This document shows, one piece after another, positions 26,688 to 35,629 of a stretch of DNA of 64,000 nucleotides. The first letter of the stretch is position 1. Each line of letters opens with the position of its first letter. Source of the DNA: Bacteroidales bacterium (GTDB lineage: Bacteria > Bacteroidota > Bacteroidia > Bacteroidales > VadinHA17); assembly GCA_016709865.1 (NCBI GenBank), contig JADJLX010000001.1:186001-250000 (forward strand), written 5' to 3'. A program made the position numbers and the translations under genes. Below the pieces are notes generated by a model that made no database searches, was not told where the DNA came from, and worked only from the letters and a program-made list of their open reading frames with translations.

Positions 26688-26961
26688 TTTCCCTCCTTTT
26701 AAGGAGGGGGCCGGACCTTTTTTAATTATGATACAAATGCTGATACCGGCCGGGGTGGTTGATTACCTCAGCAGAAGTGGACTTGTTCCTGAGTGTTGAT
26801 CTGAGGAATTTAAGACTTTTCCTCTTAAAGATGTTTTGGTTTTTCATACCAATAAATGTAAGAAGAAAACATGGAATCAACCACCCCGGTCGGGAAATAG
26901 AATATTGTATATATATGATAATCAATAATCCCGACCACCCCTCCTTCAAAAGGAGGGGAAA
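26688..26961. repeat. Palindromic element of about 270 bp
   Basis: The element has a hairpin at each end: CCCTCCTT-TT-AAGGAGGG at the left (26691-26708), and CCCCTCCTT/AAGGAGGGG at the right (26938-26958). A longer pair inside matches 26746-26764 to 26875-26893, with 15 perfect bases (CCGGGGTGGTTGATT). Short ORFs inside (26722-26949 and 26759-27004) mirror the palindrome and are not genes. The remaining part of the 505-bp gap holds nothing recognisable apart from a possible promoter at its right end. Confidence 0.7.
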
Positions 26962-27052
26962 CTATTTTATGCAGTTCTTCATTCAACACCAGAGTTTAGG
27001 TTGATGGCTAGGGGAAGTACCTCTCAATAAATCAAACTTATCATCTTTTTAA

Positions 27053-27081
27053 TTGTTTATTTGATATAATCCCTATTTTTG
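27053..27081 (+). promoter_or_regulatory. Candidate promoter
   Basis: TTG at 27053-27055, 18 nt, then TATTTTTG at 27074-27081, fitting TAnnTTTG. The distance to the next start codon is 23 nt. Confidence 0.4.
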
Positions 27082-27104
27082 AGATTATCTACCTGGTTTA
27101 TAGT

Positions 27105-27836
27105 ATGCTGTTTAGAAAAATAAAATCAGGCCTGTTCCAGTTGCCTGTAGTTGTGTTTTTCATCTTAGCCGGATTATCTGAGTGGCCTTGTTTCTCTCAG
27201 ATTCCTCAGACTATTGACCTTTCCGAGATACCCCAGAGGAAAGTCCGCAAATATATTGAAGCACGAGACATTAACCATATGCAGGATTTTGGACTTATCC
27301 ATGCCAGCTGGAAGGAAGGTCTCGATGAATCAAGTTTTCTCTTTCAAGAAAAAACATTCTTTCTTAAAAACAAACTTTCACACGTCTGGGACTGCTACAG
27401 GAAAGCTGATCCAACAAAATCATGGAATGGCCCTTTTGTCAGATTCGGGTTACTGATTTCCAAGAAATCCAATTCTGCAGTATACTCTGGCAATTCAACT
27501 TTCCCTGAAATAGATACGGGGCAAGTATATTTTCTTGACCTGAGAATAATGCGTGGACTATTCAACTTGCCAATGGCTTTTGAAATAATAAATATCGACC
27601 CCCTGAAGAGAATTATTGAGTTCAGTTATATTGACGGTAACAAATCCAGGGGAAAACAAACCATAGAGTTTTCAGATGATTTGGATGGACAGATCAGAAT
27701 TATTCATAAAAGCTATTTCAGAAGTGATTCACCTTTCCGCGATAATATGCTCTATCCCTATTTTCATCGCAAGTTTATCAGACAGTTTCACAGGAATATG
27801 AAACAGCTTGTTCAGGAAGCACCAGTCACAATATAA
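27105..27836 (+). CDS. Secreted protein of unknown function (possible SRPBCC-like)
   Basis: 243 residues with a signal peptide (about 1-31, ending CFSQ). The body has a helix, SHVWDCYRKADPTKSWNGPF, then strands VRFGLLISKKSN, IIEFSYIDGNKSRGKQTIEF and a C-terminal helix FRDNMLYPYFHRKFIRQFHR. This helix-grip arrangement recalls lipid-binding SRPBCC/START folds, but I cannot place it in a family with confidence. It stands between a repeat region and a transporter gene. Confidence 0.6.
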   Translation: MLFRKIKSGLFQLPVVVFFILAGLSEWPCFSQIPQTIDLSEIPQRKVRKYIEARDINHMQDFGLIHASWKEGLDESSFLFQEKTFFLKNKLSHVWDCYRKADPTKSWNGPFVRFGLLISKKSNSAVYSGNSTFPEIDTGQVYFLDLRIMRGLFNLPMAFEIINIDPLKRIIEFSYIDGNKSRGKQTIEFSDDLDGQIRIIHKSYFRSDSPFRDNMLYPYFHRKFIRQFHRNMKQLVQEAPVTI

Positions 27837-27898
27837 AGTCCGGCTTTTTTATTCTGAAAATATAGGCTACTTTTAAAGGATTAAAAGTACAATTACAA

Positions 27899-29050
27899 TT
27901 GTCTATTCTAACCGACAGAATAAAATTCAACAGAAATGAATTATCCGGAGCCTTCGGAGATATCGGTACCGATCTGCCCCTGATAATAGGAATGCTCCTG
28001 GCTACAAACCTGCAGATTTCGAATACCCTTATTGTATATGGGATCTTACAGATAATGACCTCTTTGATCTATGGTATCCCTATGCCGGTTCAGCCCCTGA
28101 AGGCAGTTGCGTTAATTGTAATTACCCAGCACGTTTCAGCAGAAGTGATCTGGGGAGGAGGGCTCGCTATCGGAATTATTATGCTCATCCTTACCCTTAC
28201 CGGACTCCTTGTCTGGCTAAACAGGGTAATTCCCAAAACAGTGATACGCGGAATACAGTTGGGACTCGGATTACAGTTATGTTTACTGGCTGTCAAAGAT
28301 TATATTCCGGCTGATAAAACAACTGGGTATATTTTTGCACTGATAGCATTCCTTATCGGACTAATTCTGATTGGTAACCGCAAATACCCGCCTGCAATAT
28401 TTATACTCGGACTGGGCGTAATATACATGTTTCTTTTCCACTTTGGGATCCTTACGAACCTCACATTTTCAGTTCCAAAACTTTCAATTCCTCACCTTTC
28501 ATATCAGAATATTCTTGCCGGTCTCCTTCTTCTGGCTATCCCGCAGATTCCCCTTTCGCTCGGAAACTCAATATTTGCTACCAACCAGATTGCCAACGAT
28601 CTGTTCCCTGAAAAGAAATTGACAGTGAAAAAGATTGGATTCACATACTCACTAATGAATTTAATCAGCCCTTTTCTTGGAGGGATACCTGTGTGTCATG
28701 GATCAGGAGGCATAGCAGGCCATTACACTTTTGGAGGAAGGACAGGTGGTTCTACTTTAATCTATGGACTTTTTTACCTTGTACTTGGGTTGTTTTTTAG
28801 TGGCAACTCTGCTGAAACACTTATGGTATTTCCTAAGCCAATCCTTGGTGTAATTCTTCTCTTTGAAGGATTTGCCCTGGTTCTTCTTGTTAAGGACATC
28901 ATTGTTGACCGGAACATGTTCCTGATTGCTGTAATAGTTGCAGTCTGCGCGATTGGTCTTCCAAACGGATATTTAATTGGTATGGTAGTTGGAACAACTA
29001 TCTTCTACTTATCAAATAAGCTGTTCCTAAAGAACTTTGGGAAACAGTAA
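27899..29050 (+). CDS. MOT1/SulP-like molybdate or sulfate transporter
   Basis: 383 residues with about ten membrane helices. The N-terminal ELSGAFGDIGTDLPLIIGML is the MOT1 signature, and PMPVQPLKAVA and GGIPVCHGSGGIAGHY are the other conserved loops. MOT1 proteins import molybdate; the sulfate-type SulP relatives differ in lacking these loops. The protein has no STAS domain. The start is TTG 27899 because the frame has no ATG near the first helix. No molybdenum cofactor genes are adjacent. Confidence 0.87.
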   Translation: MSILTDRIKFNRNELSGAFGDIGTDLPLIIGMLLATNLQISNTLIVYGILQIMTSLIYGIPMPVQPLKAVALIVITQHVSAEVIWGGGLAIGIIMLILTLTGLLVWLNRVIPKTVIRGIQLGLGLQLCLLAVKDYIPADKTTGYIFALIAFLIGLILIGNRKYPPAIFILGLGVIYMFLFHFGILTNLTFSVPKLSIPHLSYQNILAGLLLLAIPQIPLSLGNSIFATNQIANDLFPEKKLTVKKIGFTYSLMNLISPFLGGIPVCHGSGGIAGHYTFGGRTGGSTLIYGLFYLVLGLFFSGNSAETLMVFPKPILGVILLFEGFALVLLVKDIIVDRNMFLIAVIVAVCAIGLPNGYLIGMVVGTTIFYLSNKLFLKNFGKQ

Positions 29051-29091
29051 TGTATGCTCAATAAGGATTATAATACACTTATCTGATAAAT

Positions 29092-29382
29092 ATGGAATAC
29101 TACTTTATTGCAAACATAAGGATAAATAACCCGGAAGAATATCAGAAATATCTCGACAAGGTTGATGAGGTAAGTGAGATGTATGACATTGAATATCTTG
29201 CCGTTGATGAAGCTCCTCAAATTCTTGAAGGAAACTGGAAGTATACAAAATCTGTATTAATAAAATTCAGTTCAAAAGAGGAGTTTGAAAGATGGTATTA
29301 TTCCAGAGAGTATCAGGATATCTTAAAACACAGACTAAGATCAGCTGATTGTGATACTATTCTTGTTAAAGGATTGGAATAG
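29092..29382 (+). CDS. DUF1330 family protein
   Basis: 96 residues with a ferredoxin-like dimeric alpha-beta-barrel pattern. It starts EYYFIANIRINNPEEYQKYL. SKEEFERWYYSREYQDILKH matches the DUF1330 signature. The role is unknown. It follows the MOT1-type gene by 41 bp. Confidence 0.85.
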   Translation: MEYYFIANIRINNPEEYQKYLDKVDEVSEMYDIEYLAVDEAPQILEGNWKYTKSVLIKFSSKEEFERWYYSREYQDILKHRLRSADCDTILVKGLE

Positions 29383-29488
29383 AACTGCATCTCTTTTTTT
29401 AGTAGATTTGGGAATACTAACACACCAAAACATTTTTAAGATGTGTAGAATAGCATTTTCGGGCTAAAGCCCTGCCCTGGTTTTCTCT

Positions 29489-29520
29489 GAGTAACCACGG
29501 GCTTAAGCCCGTGGTTACTC
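29489..29520. repeat. Perfect 32-nt palindrome
   Basis: GAGTAACCACGGGCTT followed by its exact reverse complement. A nearly identical palindrome (with GGACTT) is at 54952-54981. Flanking partial copies GGGCTAAAGCCC (29461-29472) and CGGACTTTAGTCC (about 29536) belong to the same family. It can form a strong hairpin and may stop transcription between the DUF1330 and DUF1349 genes. Confidence 0.8.
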
Positions 29521-29580
29521 ATAATCAATACAATACGGACTTTAGTCCATAAATTTAAAATTCACCTAATAATTTAAAAC

Positions 29581-30303
29581 ATGTATAAAAAAGCAAGTCG
29601 ATTATTACTGATTGGGGTTCTTTCTATGAGCTCAGTTGTTTTACTGAGTAGTCTAAGTTTTCAAAATATTAAACCTAAACCCGATAAAGTAAAACTAATC
29701 CCTGTCAAAAACTTTAAACACACTGATATCGGGAACCCTGCAATTGCCGGCACTGTTACTGTTGATAAAGGTGGTTTTAAAATTACCGCAGGAGGAGCTG
29801 ACATCTGGGGTGTAAAGGATGAATTCAACTTTGTTTATATTGAGAAAACCGGAGATTTTGATATTGTTACCCGTATCGAAAGTCTTAGCGCACCACATCT
29901 CTATACAAAAGCTGGCATAATGGCCCGCGAAGATCTGACAGCTGGTTGCAGACACATCTATTTTCAGGTATTTCCGAATAATAATCCGAGAAATAAAAAT
30001 AACGGCGGATATGAATTTCAATACCGTCAGCAAAGTAATGGAGAGATGAAAGCTATCTATCCTGCCAGTGCTGCCGGAACTCCTGAGTTTCCTGTCACAT
30101 ATCCAAACACATGGGTTAGACTTCAGCGCATAAATAATGAATTCACCGGGTACTACAGCACGGATGGAAAGAACTGGAAAGTTTATACTTCCTACACTCT
30201 TGAGTTACCTTTAAAACTTTATCTTGGTCTCGCTGTCACATCTCATAATACAAAAGAGTCTGCCTCAGCCAGTTTCAGAGAGACCGGTGAAATTAAACAC
30301 TAA
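29581..30303 (+). CDS. DUF1349 concanavalin-like secreted protein
   Basis: 240 residues. An N-terminal hydrophobic signal (about 8-27) is followed by a DUF1349/LamG-like jelly-roll: FNFVYIEKTGDFDIVTRIES, YTKAGIMAREDLTAGCRHIY, TWVRLQRINNEFTGYYSTDG and LYLGLAVTSHN. Such domains accompany glycan-binding or sialidase-like proteins. It precedes the VOC, Nudix and sulfatase genes with gaps of 6-19 bp, so it heads a tight plus-strand run. Confidence 0.82.
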   Translation: MYKKASRLLLIGVLSMSSVVLLSSLSFQNIKPKPDKVKLIPVKNFKHTDIGNPAIAGTVTVDKGGFKITAGGADIWGVKDEFNFVYIEKTGDFDIVTRIESLSAPHLYTKAGIMAREDLTAGCRHIYFQVFPNNNPRNKNNGGYEFQYRQQSNGEMKAIYPASAAGTPEFPVTYPNTWVRLQRINNEFTGYYSTDGKNWKVYTSYTLELPLKLYLGLAVTSHNTKESASASFRETGEIKH

Positions 30304-30315
30304 AATGACATAAAA

Positions 30316-30720
30316 ATGACACTTGATCATGTTGCTTTATGGACTAACCAGCTTGAGATTCTGAAGGGTTATTATGTGAAATATTTCAATGGCAGGGCCA
30401 ATAAGAAGTATATAAATAAAAAGACCGGATTTGAAAGCTATTTCATTTCATTTGACTCAGGATCAAGACTGGAGATCATGCAAAAACCCGGAATTCCGGA
30501 AAATCTTAACGACAGGGTGGTAAATCAGCATCTTGGTCTCATACATCTCTCTTTCGGCGTAGAAAATATGGAATTGGTCAACCTCAAATCAGAAGAGATG
30601 GCTAAAGCCGGATTCAGGATATTACGTGGTCCGCGTAAAACAGGCGATGGCTATTATGAATTCGAGACTCTGGACCCGGATAATAACCGGATTGAGGTAG
30701 CTGCACTTTTTGTGGAATAA
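30316..30720 (+). CDS. VOC family protein
   Basis: 134 residues of the glyoxalase/bleomycin-resistance/dioxygenase superfamily. It starts LDHVALWTNQLEILKGYYVK. The second half has LIHLSFGVENMELVNLKSEE and YYEFETLDPDNNRIEVA, with metal-site candidates His4, His74-type and Glu near the end. Substrate unknown. Gaps of 12 bp before and 6 bp after indicate a shared transcript. Confidence 0.87.
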   Translation: MTLDHVALWTNQLEILKGYYVKYFNGRANKKYINKKTGFESYFISFDSGSRLEIMQKPGIPENLNDRVVNQHLGLIHLSFGVENMELVNLKSEEMAKAGFRILRGPRKTGDGYYEFETLDPDNNRIEVAALFVE

Positions 30721-30726
30721 CCCGTT

Positions 30727-31143
30727 ATGAAGAAAATAGCTGCAATTATACTCGAAAATGACAATGGAGAGTTCCTGCTCGCCCTGCGCGATAATAAATC
30801 ATGGATTCCCTTTCCCAATCACTGGGATCTGATAGGCGGACATGTTGAGGAGGGAGAAACTCCTGAGGAAGCCCTTGTAAGAGAATATAAGGAAGAGTTG
30901 GACCTGGATCTTAAAGAATATACATTTTTCAGAAAATATGAATGTCTGACGGGTGATGCATATGAAAACATAAAATATATCTATTACGGCAAACTAAATA
31001 TCCCAATAGAAGAGGTTACCCTTCTGGAAGGCGAACGGCCACAATATTTTTCAAGGAAAGAGATTCCTGATCTTAAGTTTGCCAATATTATAAAATCTAT
31101 AGTACTGGATTATATAAAGTACTCTGATTCATTGAATAAGTAG
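30727..31143 (+). CDS. Nudix hydrolase
   Basis: 138 residues. The Nudix box is at residues 38-60: Gly38, Glu44, Arg52-Glu53 and Glu56-Glu57, with Asp-Leu in place of the final Gly-hydrophobic pair. Nudix enzymes hydrolyse nucleoside diphosphates linked to other groups; the substrate is not evident. It follows the VOC gene by 6 bp. Confidence 0.9.
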   Translation: MKKIAAIILENDNGEFLLALRDNKSWIPFPNHWDLIGGHVEEGETPEEALVREYKEELDLDLKEYTFFRKYECLTGDAYENIKYIYYGKLNIPIEEVTLLEGERPQYFSRKEIPDLKFANIIKSIVLDYIKYSDSLNK

Positions 31144-31162
31144 AACTTAATTTTCGTCAACG

Positions 31163-31945
31163 ATGAAAAGACTTTGCATCATTTTCCTGATTATGATTTC
31201 AACAATCTGTGTCTTCTCCCAGGGAAAAAAGAATAAGGTTACAGACAAGAACTATATAATGCTTGTTCCCGGTTCTGAAAATTCTGCTTTCAGGAGAGTT
31301 GAACTTTTTTCTGATGTTGACACTTCATGGAATAAGTGGAAACTAAGAGGCTATAACTATGGTTTCAATCCTCAGCTGACTCCTATGTATACAACTGTTA
31401 ATGGAATACTTAGTACTCCATATATGGTTCAGGTAAGAGGTAATGAAAATGAAAAGAACAAGAAGCGCTGGGGATTTCATGTTTTTGAAGGCTATGCGAA
31501 AGATGATATTTCAAGAATCACAATGCTTGTCAATAAACACACTGAGGAAGATAAACCCCTGGCTGAACTATATTATTACGGATCTGTCTACGGTCATTCT
31601 GAGGCCGCCTACAACTGGTTTCGCATCGGATCCGATGTGCGGCAGCACTCATACATGTTCAGTCGCGACAGGGCTATCTTTTATGGCTCACTTAAACTGA
31701 CAAATGTTCTTACACTTGGAAATATTGGAAAAGATAACCTTCTGGCTGAAAAACCAAAAGGCGATGATGAATCAAATTATATTGAAGATGCAAAACATGT
31801 AAACTATAAAGAGCTGAAAACCAGTGGCGATGGGACTATGTTTTATGATAAGGATAATAATATAGTAGTGATAAAGATAAACGGGAAATGGATGAAATTA
31901 ATGGTTGAACCATTGCCCGAAAATGTAACATATGACTTTAAATAG
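31163..31945 (+). CDS. Secreted protein of unknown function
   Basis: 260 residues with a signal peptide (about 1-19, ending VFSQ). The middle (ELYYYGSVYGHSEAAYNWFR) and the C-terminal ending (DGTMFYDKDNNIVVIKINGK) look like phage tail-fibre or surface-fibre tips, where a trimeric stem ends in D-G-T-M-Y-x-D-x-x-N-N. No enzyme motif is found. It lies 6 bp before the sulfatase and so probably belongs to its transcript. Confidence 0.6.
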   Translation: MKRLCIIFLIMISTICVFSQGKKNKVTDKNYIMLVPGSENSAFRRVELFSDVDTSWNKWKLRGYNYGFNPQLTPMYTTVNGILSTPYMVQVRGNENEKNKKRWGFHVFEGYAKDDISRITMLVNKHTEEDKPLAELYYYGSVYGHSEAAYNWFRIGSDVRQHSYMFSRDRAIFYGSLKLTNVLTLGNIGKDNLLAEKPKGDDESNYIEDAKHVNYKELKTSGDGTMFYDKDNNIVVIKINGKWMKLMVEPLPENVTYDFK

Positions 31946-31951
31946 CTGCTA

Positions 31952-33550
31952 ATGAAAGCAACAGGTATTAAAAGTGTAATTATTATTTCACCTTTCCTTC
32001 TTACTTATTGCAACAGGGCAGTAAGTGAGGTTCAGGGTGAAAAAAGACCTAATATCCTCATTGCCATGGGTGATGATATCTCTTTTCCCGATATGAGTGC
32101 CTACGGATGCAGCTTTGTAAAAACACCCGGTTTTGACAGGGTGGCCAGAGAGGGGATTCTGTTCAACAATGCTTATACTCCGAATGCAAAATCCTCTCCT
32201 TCAAGGGCTTGTTTCCTCACAGGAAGGAACAGCTGGCAGCTTGAGGAAGCCGGCAATCACGTCCCCTTTTTCCCGCTGAAGTATACAACATTCATGGAAT
32301 CTCTTGGCGATAATGGATACAGTGTCGCTTTCACTGCTAAGGGATGGGCTCCCGGCACAGCTGTCGATTCTGCAGGAAATCCCAGACAACTTACCGGCAA
32401 AGCCTTTAATTCGAAAAAGTGTATCCCCCCGGCTTCAGGAATGTCAAAAATAGACTACGCAGCAAATTTCGAAGATTTTCTGATATCAACTGATAATGAT
32501 AAACCATTCTGTTTCTGGTATGGATCAACTGAACCACACAGGGTTTATGAGTACGGTTCCGGTGTCAGCAAAGGGGGAAAAAAACTTTCCGACATAATTA
32601 ATCTCTATAAATTCTGGCCCGATAATGATACAGTAAGAAATGATATTCTCGACTATGCTCTCGAAATCGAGTATTTCGACTCTCACCTTGTCAGAATGAT
32701 TGAGATCCTTGAAAAGCGCGGGGAACTTGAAAATACTATAATCATTGTTACGGCTGACAACGGAATGCCATTTCCGCGTATGAAGGGAAATGCATACGAG
32801 TATTCAAACCATATGCCAATGGCAATAATGTGGGGCAAAAGGATAAAAAACCCTGGACGTATCCTTAATGACTATATAAGTTTTATCGATATTGCTCCCA
32901 CTATGCTCGAAACAGCCGGAATAAAACTCAATGAAAACGGAATGCAGCCAATTGAGGGAAAGAGTTTTACAAATCTTCTGTACTCACGGAAAAACGGGAC
33001 TGTCGACAGGAAACGCGACCATGTACTTATTGGGCAGGAACGCCATGATGTTGGAAGACCGGATGATGTCGGATATCCGATAAGAGGTATCATAAAAGAC
33101 GGATACTACTACATCAGGAACTATAAACCAGATCGCTGGCCCGCAGGCAATCCTGAGACAGGGTATCTCAACACCGACGGGAGTCCTACAAAGACACTTA
33201 TTCTCAACATGAAGCGCAGCGGGAGATCTGATGAATTCTGGAATCTCAGTTTTGGGAAAAGAGGAGAAGAGGAGCTTTTCAATATTGTTACCGATCCTCA
33301 ATGCTTAAATAATCTGTCAGAAAGATCTGAATTCAGCTCTCTGAAAAAAGAACTCTCAGTTCAAATGGAAAAAGAACTTCTTGAACAGGGCGATCCTAGG
33401 ATGCTTAGTAATGGAGATCTGTTTGATAAATATCCATATTCAGAAGAAAAAGGAAGGGATTTTTATAACAGATTCATGAGAGGAGAAATATCACGTAGGA
33501 GTGCCGGCTGGGTTGACTCAACTGACTTTGAACCGATAAATCAGAAATAA
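31952..33550 (+). CDS. Sulfatase (S1 family, Ser-type)
   Basis: A 532-residue alkaline-phosphatase-superfamily sulfatase. Metal-binding Asp41-Asp42 are in [14 protein letters not shown]. The active-site signature is [12 protein letters not shown] with Ser81 in the position that is converted to formylglycine; Cys is more common. Ser-type sulfatases need a radical-SAM maturase (anSME); none is in the window. [14 protein letters not shown] gives the second metal set. The N-terminus is hydrophobic, with Cys20, so export as a lipoprotein or secreted form is likely. It sits just upstream of GH97 (12 bp), which implies that it removes sulfate from the same glycan. Confidence 0.9.
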   Translation: MKATGIKSVIIISPFLLTYCNRAVSEVQGEKRPNILIAMGDDISFPDMSAYGCSFVKTPGFDRVAREGILFNNAYTPNAKSSPSRACFLTGRNSWQLEEAGNHVPFFPLKYTTFMESLGDNGYSVAFTAKGWAPGTAVDSAGNPRQLTGKAFNSKKCIPPASGMSKIDYAANFEDFLISTDNDKPFCFWYGSTEPHRVYEYGSGVSKGGKKLSDIINLYKFWPDNDTVRNDILDYALEIEYFDSHLVRMIEILEKRGELENTIIIVTADNGMPFPRMKGNAYEYSNHMPMAIMWGKRIKNPGRILNDYISFIDIAPTMLETAGIKLNENGMQPIEGKSFTNLLYSRKNGTVDRKRDHVLIGQERHDVGRPDDVGYPIRGIIKDGYYYIRNYKPDRWPAGNPETGYLNTDGSPTKTLILNMKRSGRSDEFWNLSFGKRGEEELFNIVTDPQCLNNLSERSEFSSLKKELSVQMEKELLEQGDPRMLSNGDLFDKYPYSEEKGRDFYNRFMRGEISRRSAGWVDSTDFEPINQK

Positions 33551-33562
33551 TAATTAACTGAT

Positions 33563-35503
33563 ATGAAATCATTTAAATCCTATCTTCTGCTCTTTTTGTT
33601 TACATCAGAAATGGTCCTTGCGGCCCAGACAATTAATCTGAAATCGCCCGATAATAAAATTGTTTTTTCTATCAATAACGGGGAGAAACTTACATATTCT
33701 GTTACGTTTCTTAACAGGAATATTATAAACTCCTCCCCCATGGGTTTTGAGCTGAAAGAAGAACCTGTAATGACCGGGAATTTTGTAATTCAGAATCAGT
33801 ACACAAAAAATTTCAATGAGACATGGAAACCTGTAGTAAAGTCAAAACATGCCGAAGTCCTGAATAATTATAATGAATTGCTTCTTTCATTAAAAGAGAA
33901 ATCCGGACCAATGCGTCAGATGGAAATTCAGGTCCGGGCTTACAATGACGGTCTGGCATTTCGCTACAAGCTTCTGAGAGCAGCCAAAGCAGGAGACAGA
34001 CAGATTGTTAAAGAATTAACAACATTCAGTATCCCGGGCGATCCGAAAGCATGGATTGTTGAATACGGAGGTTATGCAACATCAAATGAAGCAGAATTCA
34101 AAGAACATCCGCTGAGCTACCTGACTGAAAAATCGATTGCAGGGATGCCCTTCCTGATGGACTACGGAAATAACTGCTGGGTGGCAATTACTGAAGCAAA
34201 AATCAACAATTATGCAGCTTTTTATATTGGCACCAACGGAACAACAAATCAGCTTATAACAAAACTGGTACCTATACCCGGGGAGCCTGAAAACGGTGTT
34301 AAGGACAGATTTAACGACGAGGTATATACACCATGGAGGGTACTTATGATAGGTGAAACCCCGGGAACCCTGATCGAGTCTGAAATCATTCAGAATCTAA
34401 ACGATCCGTGTGCAATCAAAGATCCATCCTGGATTAAGCCGGGGATGAGTGCCTGGGACCACTGGTGGAGCGGGGAGGTAAAAATGGAAATGCCGGTGAT
34501 AAAACAATATATCGATCTCGCATCTTCAATGGGCTGGCCATATATGCTTGTCGACTGGCAGTGGTACGGAAAATTCAACACCCCTGAAGCCGATATCACC
34601 AAATGGGCACCACAGATAGATCTGCCTGAAATAATTAAATATGCTGCATCAAAGAATGTCAAAATCATTGTGTGGCTGTATTCTAGTGATGTGAACCGCA
34701 ATGGTGCCTTCAAAAAGGCCTTCCCTGTTTACCACGAATGGGGTATCGCCGGTATTAAAATCGATTTCATGGACCGTGATGATCAGTATATGGTTAACTG
34801 GTATCACGATATAATTAAATGTGCTGCAGAGAACCAGCTTCTTGTTGATTTTCACGGTGCCTATAAACCAGACGGAATCATCCGCACCTGGCCCAATATG
34901 ATAACCCGCGAAGGCGTCATGGGAAATGAATATTACAAATTCTCCGATAAGATGAGTCCTGAACATAATGTAAAACTGGCATTTACAAGGATGCTGGCCG
35001 GACAAATGGATTACACTCCGGGCGCCTTTTTGAATGTCACCCGGGAACAATGGAAACAGCAGGTGCCTGCTCTTGTCTGGAATACACGCGCTGCCGAACT
35101 TTCAAAATTCGTTATTTATGAAAGTCCATTGACAGTGGTCTGTGATCACCCTGATAATATTCTCAACCAGCCGGGAGCAGATTTTCTGAAAGTTGTTCCG
35201 ACTGTCTGGGATGATATTAAGTTTCTGGGTGGCTATCCCGGCGATTATGTAGCGATCGCAAAAAGAAGCGGGGATAAATGGTTTGTCGGAGTTATGAATA
35301 ACAGTGTGGGAAAAACAGTTGAAATAAATCTTTCTTTTTTACCTGCAGGCAGCTATTCAGCTGAGACCTGGACTGACACAAAGAAATCAGATGCAGAACC
35401 AAAAGACTTAAAAAAGGATACAAAAACAATAAAGTCAGGAGAGATCCTGAAAGTAACAATGGCTAAAAACGGAGGATTTGTAGCAAAAATAGAAAAAATA
35501 TAA
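33563..35503 (+). CDS. GH97 glycoside hydrolase (retaining alpha-galactosidase type)
   Basis: 646 residues with a signal peptide (about 1-22). The N-terminal beta domain starts INLKSPDNKIVFSINNGEKL. The TIM barrel holds AWDHWWSGEV and GIAGIKIDFMDRDDQ. Asp401 aligns with the nucleophile of the retaining GH97 alpha-galactosidases, and Glu456 (GNEYYKF) lies 55 residues later, as the acid/base does there. SusB-like inverting members use different residues, so alpha-galactosidase-type activity is the better inference. It follows the sulfatase by 12 bp. Confidence 0.9.
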   Translation: MKSFKSYLLLFLFTSEMVLAAQTINLKSPDNKIVFSINNGEKLTYSVTFLNRNIINSSPMGFELKEEPVMTGNFVIQNQYTKNFNETWKPVVKSKHAEVLNNYNELLLSLKEKSGPMRQMEIQVRAYNDGLAFRYKLLRAAKAGDRQIVKELTTFSIPGDPKAWIVEYGGYATSNEAEFKEHPLSYLTEKSIAGMPFLMDYGNNCWVAITEAKINNYAAFYIGTNGTTNQLITKLVPIPGEPENGVKDRFNDEVYTPWRVLMIGETPGTLIESEIIQNLNDPCAIKDPSWIKPGMSAWDHWWSGEVKMEMPVIKQYIDLASSMGWPYMLVDWQWYGKFNTPEADITKWAPQIDLPEIIKYAASKNVKIIVWLYSSDVNRNGAFKKAFPVYHEWGIAGIKIDFMDRDDQYMVNWYHDIIKCAAENQLLVDFHGAYKPDGIIRTWPNMITREGVMGNEYYKFSDKMSPEHNVKLAFTRMLAGQMDYTPGAFLNVTREQWKQQVPALVWNTRAAELSKFVIYESPLTVVCDHPDNILNQPGADFLKVVPTVWDDIKFLGGYPGDYVAIAKRSGDKWFVGVMNNSVGKTVEINLSFLPAGSYSAETWTDTKKSDAEPKDLKKDTKTIKSGEILKVTMAKNGGFVAKIEKI

Positions 35504-35508
35504 AGATT

Positions 35509-35614
35509 TTTCCCGCAGATTACGCAGATTAACGCAGATTAGATTACAGTAGAGACGCCATGCCTGGCGTCTCTCATTCCGCAGCGGGAATTGATCTGCG
35601 AGATCAGCGGGAAA
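35509..35614. repeat. About 106-bp inverted-repeat element with tandem arms
   Basis: The ends TTTCCCGC (35509-35516) and GCGGGAAA (35607-35614) are inverted. The left arm holds tandem copies of ACGCAGATTA. In the centre AGAGACGCCA-TGCC-TGGCGTCTCT (35551-35574) forms a perfect hairpin. The architecture matches the elements at 42738, 45733, 51344 and 56255. It overlaps the longest reading of the next ORF and so helps to place its start. Confidence 0.7.
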
Positions 35615-35629
35615 TATAAAAATACCATT

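Noticed and set aside
26722..27004. Two overlapping ORFs of 75 and 81 codons on opposite strands
   Set aside because: They mirror each other because they lie in a palindromic element; no protein-like pattern.
35591..35629. TTG 35591 as start of the isomerase-like gene
   Set aside because: It lies within the repeat element 35509-35614; TTG 35630 follows the repeat and fits better.
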